From NCBI GenBank assembly GCA_028023455.1, contig JAQFVV010000055.1:5548030-5612029 (forward strand): a DNA stretch of 64,000 bases, written 5' to 3'. This stretch comes from Epiperipatus broadwayi. Its lineage: Eukaryota > Onychophora > Udeonychophora > Euonychophora > Peripatidae. A program made the position numbers and the translations under genes. Under the pieces are notes generated by a model, which worked only from the letters and a program-made list of their open reading frames with translations, made no database searches and was not told where the DNA came from. Every line of letters starts with the position of its first letter. The first letter of the stretch is position 1. Shown here piece after piece: positions 25,401 through 37,400 of this stretch.

Positions 25401-28400
25401 TTCCCGGCTGATGCTATGACACATGAGAAAAAAAAATTATATTGAGGAGGGCATAAAAATATCTACTGACAAAAATTTTTTTTTGTATTATTATTATTGT
25501 ATATATATGGTTATCGCTGTTATAAAATATTTTATATTATTTACTTATAAACTTACTTTTTTTTTTTTAACACTGAACTTTTGCAGACATAATATAAAGC
25601 ATATTTATGTATGAACTTATGTGAAGTTTTAAAATTGTTTAAAAATAAATAATAATTACCTAAAAATGGTTTATTATTTATACGAGCCCATTCGGCTGCA
25701 GCTATTTTGCCTTCTACTCCTCGAACTCCAAATCCACCAGGAACAATAACACCACTGCAAAAAGAAAATGTATTTAGACGTGATCTTAAAGCATTTCATA
25801 TGATAAATGAAAACCTATAGCTTTCAGAAATAATAAATTCCTGATCAACGCATTTACCTGCTGCTACACAAAATCTGCCATGCTTCATGATATTTCACAG
25901 GCTCATTTTTTTGAGTATTCATTTCCAGATCAGCAGCCTCTATATACTAAGGGCAAAAAATATATATGTAAATGTTATATATCCCATTAATGCAAATATC
26001 CCTTTGTGATTCTCAAATCAATTTTCTAACATTCCAAACTGTGTTTTTTAATCATTTATTTTTAATATACATACACAGGGTATCACCCAGTAAAGAAGCT
26101 GACTGGTCTTTTCTCCAAGTTGCCTGTAGGGCTATAACTTAGGTATTACATGGTAACATAATTTAGCTATACCCCATAAAAATATTAAGATGTTGGAATG
26201 CCTAGATCATAAGTTTTGTAATAAAATGTAACACTGTTTTTCGTACTAAAATCTACAATTAAACAACATGCTAACATTAAATTTTGTTTTAAATTAGGCA
26301 AAACTGTTACTGAAACATTTAAAATAATTCAAACTGTGTATAGCAGAAAGCCATGAGTGCAATAATATTTTCAAAAGATTTGCAGGATTTCATGATAGCA
26401 GAAAGAGCTTTGGTGGTGATCAGATGAATATATAAAACACACCGTTACATTTAATGTCATAACTTTTAATTGAGCAATAATTATCTTAAAATTTTTGTGA
26501 TGAATAATTAAATACGTTGCTACGTAGCACACAAGATTAAGAGAATCAGAACAGGCCAGAATAGATGTCATTTTATGTTGCACAAATGGGAATTTACAGA
26601 CTCTCCAAACTGCAAGTGTGGAGGAACACAAACTATGGTACACATTTACAAGGAGTGTCCAATTTACCAGATCCCTGTTGGCCTCTTTGCTCTACATAAC
26701 TTAGAGGAGTCGACTCTTGATTAAGAACTGTTGTTTAACATATACCATTTACAACTTTCTTAAACACTTTATCAATACTATTTATTTATATCAAAACTAA
26801 CAGTTTTGACTGTCCTGCAGTCATCATCAGAGCTCTTTACAAACATATTTTGTAAAGAGCTCTGATGATGACTGCAGAACAGTTGAAACTGTTTGTTTTG
26901 ATATAAATAAATAGTATCGATAAAGTGTTTAAGAAAGTTGTAAATGGTATGATATGTTAAAGTAGAAATCAATATATAGGAAAAGGAAGAAGAATAAAAT
27001 TATATTACTTCCATAAGAACTGTTGTTGTTGAATTTTAATGTGCTGACACGATAAGCTAAATAAATAAATGTAACACATGCAGTTATTCACATAAACGGC
27101 ACTGCAGGAAGCTTGGAGAAAAAACCAATCACCTTTCCACTGAGACACACTATATACAACATAACATGGTTATTTGCAAATGAAAAATAAGTTACAAAAG
27201 TATTATAAAGCTAAAAAATTACTATTTACATTATATAGCATCGGTAAACATTATCAAGTTACGCATGTAAAAATAAGATCGGCTATATCAAATACATTAG
27301 GCTACTTTGTTCTGACAATTAAAACATACTACCTCGATATAATTTACAATCTTCACTAAACATTTAAATAATAAATAGTAGTCAGATATACATGTAAATT
27401 CGCAAACACTCATCAATATGCCACTACTGATGCAATGCTAATCAAGCTTTATAAACGTAAAAAAAAATATGAACAAACAATTCTTACTTTTCCTTTTATT
27501 TTTCCTCCTCATTTAATGAAAGTTCTTAACATCTTTTTTAGGATTTATTGCTCATTGTACTATAATACATTTTACTAAAGATATGATACCTATTATATAC
27601 ATATAAGTTTTTGAAAAAATAAATACCAAAGAAAAATCTGTACACGTGATTTTCAACTATCATGAAGAAAACATTATTAAATAAATTCATTTGAGACCAT
27701 TAAATTTAGTGAGAAAAAAAATGGCGGCTACCATACTAGGATTCGTAAAATTTAATGTTTGTAAATTTTAATGTTTTTATTATTTATTTATTGTTTGTTG
27801 TTTTTTTTTTTTTGGTTAGTCGTGTATTTGGTTACAGAATTATTTGCAGTTTCACTATATAAAATAAAAGGGCAGTGAGAAAAGAATTGTGAAGCTTTTT
27901 GTTAAACTTATTTACTGAAAAAGATTTCAACATTTTGTCAAAACCTAAAATTGTGTAGTACTGAAATTATTATTAATTCATGCAGTATTTTCTTGAGTAT
28001 CAATTTAATCATTAGAAAATACCAGAAATGAAGAATTTTCAGAATTACTTTTATGAAAAATATTTCTTTTCTTTTCATGCAGATAAGATCGCCCATACAA
28101 AATAAGCAGTCACTTTCTTTGCTCGTCTATGAATACGATTCCATTTATATGCATGGTAAAAAAAAAAAAAATTACAGAAACTATAATAAATTATCTGGTC
28201 ATTAAATGTTTGAATAATTTTCAAATTTTCAAAATAATCGTTCCATAAGATTTTTTTACATTGATTTAACATATCATTAAATGAATGGAATAACATTATT
28301 TTCAATTTTAGTGGTGGCCAAATTGTAGAAGGATTCTCGTTTGTTGTGTTGAACTGATTTAAAAAAAAAAAGAGATTTCAAGAATAAGTGCAATATTCTT

Positions 28401-31400
28401 ATGTCTAACAGAATATAAAAATAACAGACCAACTTCCTACTCTACTCCCACCTATTGTAAGCTCGAGTAATAAATAAAAACCAGACATCATCCAGAAAAC
28501 ACTTTAACTCCATTTTACTATTTGACTCGCAATGACTCAGTGTAGTTTTGCATCGTAAATGCTACAACCGATATCTGATACTGCTCCTAAAAACATATTC
28601 AATGGCATAATTATGTTTCCAAATTTGATTTTTTTTTTTTGTTTGTAAGCATTATATACAATAAGAATTATAATTCTTAATCCGAAGATAATCAACTACT
28701 GTTTAATCATGTTACTAACTCACTGATATTATAATGAGTATGCAGAACACTCTCAAACCCAAATGCAAAATAGATTTTTAAAAAATGAGAACGGTCATCT
28801 TATCTTTGCATCTAAATGCAATTATATAGGCCAATCTAAATCATTTCGAAATGAGAACATGAAAATTTAATCTTCACAACTTTTACATCCATTACATTAT
28901 TAATTTATAGTTAAACCCATGCTCTCACTTTGAAATGCTTTAAATTTGCCTATATAATTGCATTTAGTTACAAAGATGACCGTTCTTACCTTTTAAAAGT
29001 CTCTGTCTTGTTATTGAACTTGAAGGTGAAAGTGCCATGCATATACTCTATAATATCGGTGAATTAGTAACATGATTAAATAGCGCATGTCGAAGGCTGA
29101 TTATCTTCTGATTAAGAATTACAAATGAAGACTGCACTTGTAAACTATGTTGTTTTGAATAAGAATTATAATTTGTACAAAAAAAATCAAAAAAATATAA
29201 TCATAAAATCGCAAAAAATGGAGAAATAAAATTACTTTTGTTCTAATTGGAATCAATCGATTGCTTTCTTTTAGCAAAAAAAAATTATCTATTTTTATAA
29301 TAAATACATTTGCTTTTTTATTATTGTAAGCATCATTTATAATAAGTAATACAATATTTGTATAAAAATGTACACCACAGATGACAAAATATGGAGCAAT
29401 ATTATTCATGTTTAGACTACAAGTGGTATGAGATACTGCTAAATCCCAAAAAAGTGACATAAAAGTAAAACTATGTGAACAAAATTCAAACTGATTTGAT
29501 CTTTGCAAAGTACAGACTTACCAAGGGCAGTACAGAAAAGGAAACTTGTTCAAATTAAACAACTGTATGAAATTAGTTAAGGCATATGAAAATTCTTGAA
29601 GTATCACAACTGGTCATAGCCGTTAAGAATTAAACTAAAAATCTGAAATTCGAGTCAACTTGAAACTGTTATAAAGATCTGACTCCAGTTCAATTAGCAA
29701 ATCCTTTAATTCAGCTTATACAACCTGATAAAACAAGAGAGCAGCTAGCTACTCTACTGCCACCTAGTGCAAGCTTGGGTAACCAGTAGTTAATAGAATT
29801 TTGTAAATCCCCCTATCCAGACTGATTTCTGACTAAGTTTTTATCAATGACACTTTATGATAAAATATACATGTATTTATTTATTTTATTGTATTAAAAG
29901 TAAAAATATTTTTTATAATAAAAAGCCTTTTAGATTTAGAAGATAAAATTTTAACTATTTTTAATACATAAAAAAATAACTGGTTTATCAAAAGGGGGAA
30001 AAAATGTTTATTTCAAATAAATGACCTAAATTCATAATTCCTGTTCCTTTAAAATAGGCCAATCAATTAATTTTATTATTATTATTTTAATCCATTGGCA
30101 TGATTTTAAAGAGAAAAACTTATTTTCAAAACAAAAGGAAATTGTATTTAGTGACTAGAAGTTGTTTTTTATATAAATTTATTGATATTTTAAAGGGACA
30201 CTGTTACAAAAAAAAAATCTTAAATAATTGGTTTACATCAACAGTCATCTCTTTTTAATGATTTGAAATTAATCTTTCATTCAAATTAATATGATGATGT
30301 TAGACTATGTGTAACTTTGTTTCATTATTTAATAAATTTTCAAAAGGTATCAGCCATTTTTTATGATCACATGATTACCATCTCGTGCTTTTTTTTTTTT
30401 TTGCCTGTCATTTTTTATGATGTAAAACTAGAGAATTTTACTTAGATTCCTCATCCTCTTAGTTTATTTATAACTTATATGGGAAAAAGTTTGCATAGTA
30501 TTTTGTAAAAAATAAAAGATTTTGATAACAATTCGAGCTTTTGAAAATGACTTTCGTTGAGAAGTCGTGTGATTTGGACAATACATTGACATGTAACAGT
30601 TGGACTGAACTGTTTACTAATATTGTCAAAAAAAGTAAAAAACTAAAACGTCATTAATGCTGTAACTGGAATTAAGTCACAGCCTTTTTCCCAACAAGAT
30701 ATGAATGAAGTTGTACCGTTCAATAAAATACTCGCTTATTAATTGGCCATTTTTTTCTATACCTTGGGGATAAAGTTTCCAAACACTTGTGAGCATGAAA
30801 TTATAGATTTTCTTCAATAATTTTTTTTTGTGACTAAAAAAATGTATGATAAAATTATTTCTGAAACTTACAATTAAGTTTAAAAGAAAGAAAAAAATTA
30901 CGCAGTTAGGTAAATCTGGCAATAAAACAATTATACATCATATAACTTCAGCTTACATAGTGCTTTGCGGAAGCAAATTCTCTTTCTCTCACCCTAGTTA
31001 CACCATCTAGTGTAAACTTGAATAATTAACAAGTGATAAAAGTGCATACCAAATCTCTGTCGTGTACGGCAAGGAGAAAAAGAGAATTTATTATTGAATA
31101 GGTTTATATAGACTGGAGTCGTGTGATATGTTTATTTGGTTTTAAACCAATCCTGGCTTAAGGATAGAGGTGTCTACAATTATTAAGAATCTAAGGATAT
31201 CATAATATATAAATACTGAACTGGTTTCAGATCTATATAACCATACAAGCAAATTAGCTTAGAATAAAAACATTAATGTGTTTTTCAATTTGGATTAATA
31301 GCTTGATAGTAAAAAAAAAACAAGTAAAAGATGACAACCAGAGAAAAAATACGTTAAATCCAAAAAGTTCAGATGCACTGTCCCCGGATCTAAAGCTCTT

Positions 31401-34400
31401 CACGGATAAAAACTATAAGTTAGAAACTAGTCTGGGGATATTGGATGGGATAATACTGGATTTACTAACTATTATCTACTGATTTACTCAAGATTATATT
31501 ATGTGAAATGATTAGGATGAGAGAAAGAAAATTTGCTATTAAATCTGCAAAGGTGGAAATTTTTGGCACTAGTCAGCACTTTTCTAAACATTTCTTCTAG
31601 CATAACTGTGCACCACTTACAGTACATATAAGATCAAAGGTAGTCTTATGTTGCAAAAATTATGATTTGACTGTATATATATTTATTTAATTACTTAATA
31701 AATTTTATGTTTTAACAATAATGTAAAATGTTAAGAAAAGAAATATAATAAATGTTATGTAAACTAAGCTGATTTACAGAGCTGAAGTTAAAGTTACATA
31801 TCATATTTAGAAAGAGGTAGACACTAAAATTAAATTTACTGGTTGTCTCTGTGACAAAATACTACATCAAAACCTATAAAGCAAGAATTCAAATGATGCA
31901 TCAGGGGTCATAGCCATAGATAGTAGATGGGAATCTGTTATGAATTTGTACGAGGCCAAAAAAAATTACATTTTTGGGGCCAGATATTTTTCATGCATAG
32001 CATTAGTTAGGGAGCACTTTGTAAATAAATTTTACTACTATCAGCATGCTATAAAATGGTAAGCGGATATTCCAGAGAGCGTCAATGAATTCTATTAAAA
32101 ATATCAATCGATGAAAAGAAGACACACTAACCATGCATAACAATATTTTACAGTTTCACTTTGTTAGAATCAGAGCATGAATGAAAGTCAAAAATGGAAG
32201 AATTCAAACGACAATCATAAGCTGGCTTGCGAATGCATTTTGATTGCTGAAAAACAAATAACTACATAACACTTTAAACCACTAAACATCACATGATCAC
32301 CATTCTTTATGCTTAGACAAGCTGTTTATATAGACGCTAAACTCTCCATATAGTAGCACCACTCAGTGCAAGCCAAAGTATCAATGGATGCAAGAAATCC
32401 TATGATCTAGATGCAGTACTCTCACATCCAAGGTTCCTCGCTGATGAAAGCCACAAGCTAGAAACCAGTCTGGGAATATTGGCTGAGTAGGCACTAGATG
32501 GGGATTTTATGCACAAACCTTCTTGCATCCATTGATTATTCTGGCTTGCACTGAGTGGCGCTACTGTATGGAGAGTTTAGCATCTGGGTACATAACATTT
32601 TCAAAGACATTCAAAATTAAATAAGCAGATGATAAAAATAAATAAATAAAATTTCAGCTTAAAACATTTTTATTCCATAATCAATGCAGATGTATAATGA
32701 ATAATTTCGCACAGTCTTAATGGCAGTACATACAACACTATAGAAGACAGGATGAAATCTATATGAAAAGAACATAATATGAATGAAATTTAAAATGTGA
32801 TTTGTGAAAGAAAAATTGATGAAAAATCAAAGAGCTGTGATCAATAAAAACAATAACCTTCAGATGTTACTTTGAATGAATAAGAAATCAATTCTTATGA
32901 TTAATAACATTTATCCATATATTAGAGATAATGCTGTTAAAAAGAGAAATAGAGAAAGACCACAAAATTCATATCCATGCTCATCACAATAAAAATGTAC
33001 AATTTCTACATGGGTGAAACGATGGCGGGACACTGTGACTTCTTTTTCGGAGTCAGGAATCTCTCAAACATTATGCCCAGAGAAACCTGTTAGCCACTTT
33101 ACCTTCCCTTTTCATTTCCTGCTGTAAGTTTTTCCCAAATTCTTCTCTATCCAGCTCAATCCTATTTCCACAACATAATCTAAATCTACATCTAAATCTT
33201 CCTTATCTTTGCCCAAACCCAGCATAAAAACCAAGAACCCACTTTCTGTATAATCACTTCATTTATATTTATTCTTGTACAACTTCATTATTTGTACTCA
33301 TTCTGCTTGCAGACATTTACATTCAATTAACAGATGCCTAATATTTTCTATGCCTTCCTTACACAACTTGCAGACTAAATCATCCACACTTTTTTATTTA
33401 TGTGTATATTCCACTTGTTGCTAAAGATCGTGTTTGAACCTTAAACAATGAGCTATTTTCCTTGTTATTATCACAAATTAACTCGCACCCAATATTGTTT
33501 ACTTCTATATATATTTAGACTCTTTTTACTCTCCATACTAGTTTTCCAGCTCTCCAATTCCCTATTCTTTATTAATGCATCTATTCTTCTATACCATTCC
33601 TTATCACTATAAAGCATATACCATATCTCAGAGACACCTATGAGCTTATTCTGACATTACATAAATATAATTAGTTTAAATAACCATATTCTTTACTGCA
33701 CCTTTGCATTTGAAAGTTTTCTGATACATCGTTTCAAAGAGCCTCATCGGATAACTTAATCGATGGCTATTCTTACAGAAAAAAATATCTTTGGCCCACT
33801 TTAAATACCAGGTCATCGCACACAGGTTGATCTCCATGAACAGACCATTCCATAAAGAAACTATTAAATGTCTTTAAAAAAAATTAAGATATGAAAATTA
33901 TTTTTGGCTGTTTGTAGCATCTCTGTTAAGAGGTGTTCAAACTGTCACTTTTTATAAAAGTCAAAACATAACAAATGAAATTTCTCATCGTGCTGAATAA
34001 TGGCATCAATACAATACTAATATGCACAATTTTGTCACATGACTGTGAATTGGTGAACCTGCTCCAAAATTTCCAAATGAAAATTCATCAACTCAGTTGC
34101 TAGAATAGGATGCGAGTCTTGAAGAGATTACTGCTAATCCAAATCATTGATTCTAGTTTTTTTGGGTCTCAATGATAAACGTTTTTTTTTTTTAATAAAA
34201 AGCATTAATTGTTCAATCTAATATTTAAATAATATATGAAATATATTTTGTAACGTATAAATTTATTTTATTATTAACAATATATACACTTTAAAATATA
34301 GAATATGCTTGTATTTATATCAGCACAAAATGTTTACATACCAATAATTAAAACAATATATCAAACCAATACTTTGTAATTTTGTCTGGATAATAAAAGT

Positions 34401-37400
34401 TTTTGAATTAGAGATGACCGGATTAATGGTAGTCTATCTTTAAATATATATATATTTGTAAGAAATAAAACCAGTTGCATACAGAAAACAGATATCAGTT
34501 ATTACATAATATTCCAATATTTTAGCAACACTACCTGGGAAACAAATATAAAAGTATATGTAAAAAGTATCCTCTTACCTATAAGCCACAAAGATATTAA
34601 GTATATTGAAATTTGGATGAATGTAAACTCTTGTTTAAATTTTAATAAATCAGTATGTATATACACCTGGGTCTTGTTTTATGCGGATTATTTTAATGCG
34701 ATTCATGTTTCTTCTTAATATCTTTCATATTTCACTATATTTATTAGATATCAAGAAATTTAAATTATTAATAACTTATTTTGACTTGAAATTTTTTTTT
34801 TTTTTTCAAAAATATAACGTTATATTAAGCAGCTAACGTGAATATGGCCTGAAGCTGTATTTAGAATCTTAGCTTCTATGTAAATAACCTACTTATACCT
34901 AATGAGTAAATAATAATAATAGAATTATACTTATGTATAAAAATATCACAATAAATATTCAAAAATTTTAAACTTTTAAAACGTATTTTGTTAGATATTA
35001 ACAGAAATAAATATTTTTTTTAGATTTTTAAAATAAATAATAACGAAGATTTTATAAACTGAAAATAATCTTTCTAATGATAATGTATAATCTTTTTGTT
35101 TTGATTGCAATCTCATTTTTTTAATATAAAAACAGAAAGCCATTAATACAGCACAAGACTGAAAGTGGCACTAGTTGTATATCACATCACGAATCTGATT
35201 TGTTACCAGTTCACAAACGAACGCATATTGTCAAATAGCAGTAATGATTAAAATATGTATGAAAAAATGTAAAATTAAATACTGTAGTTAATAAAAAAAG
35301 TTTGTCTTGTATTAATTTTTTCCAAATATTTGAAATTTTTTATTAGTCATACTTTATTTCCGTATTTTTTTTAATGCGAATTTTAAAGTAATTTTTCATT
35401 GTTGCTTTGCTTTTATGTGATTTCTGGAAATTACAGAACCTATCCCCCAGTCTATTTTTGTGCACATTTTCTGAGGAACCTATCTACCGCATAAAACGAG
35501 ACCCAGGTGTACTGTATATATTATAATTTTATAAAGTTTGGGAAATCATCAGATATACGTATGAATACTGCAAATAGAGATGATAATAGATGGACAATTG
35601 AAATCTTAAACCGGATTCTGAGAGATTGTAAAAGACCCAGAAAGAGACCACATGTGAGATGGATGTATGAAAGAAGAAAGTGTACAGGGGTGATGTGAAG
35701 AAGAGAAGCTAAATATCAGAGCAGATGGATTGAACTTGGAGAGACCTTAATCTTGCAGAGGGCTAATAATGGTTGATGATGATGATGACTGCAAATAGGA
35801 AGATACTGTCTTAAGAAAATAGCACCAATGTTAGGTAACGTTGTGTATATATTATATGGCAGTTTATAGTTTAAGAAATTATATGCAAATCTTAATAGCA
35901 AATAAATAAATAAATGTATTTTATATTATGCATATTATCATCATCAACCATTATCAATCCACTGCAGGATGAAGGTCTCTCCAAGTTCAAACCATCTCCA
36001 ATCTTTAGTTTCTCTTTTTCCACATCACCCCTGCACACTTTCTTATTTCATCCATCCATCTCACATGTGGTCTCTTTCTGGATCTTTTACAATCTCTTGG
36101 AATCCCGTTTAAGATTTCAATTTTCCATCTATCATCATTTCTTCTAGCAATATGTCCAGCCCAACTCCACTTCAGTCTTTTAATTTTTTCAATGAGGTCA
36201 ATAACACCTGTTTGTTCTCTTACTCATATATTGCATTTTCGAACTCTTCTTGTTACTCCTAACATGCATCTCTTCATACTTCTTTGATTAATCTGAAGTT
36301 CTCTGTATTGCTCTTCTATTAAGTGTCCAAGTCTCAGATCCATAAGTAAGAACTGGTAAAACATTTATTAAAAACCTTTCTTTTCAAACACATAGGCCTA
36401 TTTCTTTTTAGTATCAAGTTATTTCTACCAAAAGCACTCCAACCAAGTTTAATTTTATGATTAATTTCATCCATTATGTCTCCATCGGTATTAATAATCT
36501 GACCAAGATATTTGTAGCTGTTAACTTCTTCTAACTCATCATAATCAATCTTTATTTTCATATTTTGAAAAAATCCGTTGAACATTACTTTAGTCTTTTT
36601 AACATTTATCTTTAGTCCTACTTTCATCTGATAACTCCTGCAACATTTCCTGCAGCTCTAAAGCATTATTTGCAAAAACAACTACATCATCTGCAAAATT
36701 TAAATGTCTTAAATAATCTCCATTTACTTTCACTCCTTAATCCACAAAATACTTCTTGCAGCACTGCTGTAAAAAGTTTTGGAGATATGGAGTCACCCCA
36801 TCTTACACCCTTCTCAATGTTGACTTTCCCAGTATCCTTATGTAATCTAATTGTTGCTGTTGCATTTTTATAAATATTCTTTAAAATATGACAATATCCT
36901 GGATCTATACATTGATGATCCAATGCTTTAATCACTGAAAAAATGTTTATAGAATAGAATGCCTTATCTACAAATCCAAAGCATAATGGCAACTCATATT
37001 CATTTGTCCTTTCTATAACTTCTCTCAATACCTGGATAAGATCTACTGTACTAAAACGACTTTTAAATCCAGCTTGTTCTCTTGGTTGGTGGAAATCCAA
37101 TGTTCTCTGTAGACAAATTGTAATTATCTTGGTAAAAATTTTGTATAAAACTGATAAAAAGCTGATAGGGTAGAAGACCTCTATCAAGAATTATATAGTA
37201 ATAAAGAACAAGTACCTCTTATATCTATTATATCTTCCGAATTGCCTAGAATTTTAAATGAAGAAGTGAGACATGCAATTAAATTTATGAAGAAAGGAAA
37301 GGCTCCAAGGTAATGATGGAATTATAATTGATATATTAAAAGAAGCAAGTGAAAAAATAGAATTTTTTTTTTAGCAAAATTATATACCAAATGTCTAAAT

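Larger units (their letters stand above)
26102..27130 (+). mobile_element. mariner-like relic M2, with later insertions inside
   Basis: The ends are inverted: left CTGGTCTTTTCTCCAAG and TGCCTGTAGGGC, right CGGCACTGCAGGAAGCTTGG and AGAAAAAACCAATC. At about 26290-26410 the plus strand holds a decayed mariner transposase start, readable as [16 protein letters not shown] and SAIIFSK with one or more frameshifts (compare 63.8 kb). Between 26520 and 26961 it contains a LINE fragment and a fold-back not found in M1 or M3. Confidence 0.65.

Noticed and set aside
25335-25415. Functional tRNA-Val gene
   Set aside because: The 8-base insert in the T arm, the A-run and the target duplication indicate a retroposed copy, not a working gene.
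29119-29508. Open frame of 129 codons on the minus strand
   Set aside because: It lies in a dispersed repeat whose other copy at 50.4 kb is broken, and shows no known motif.
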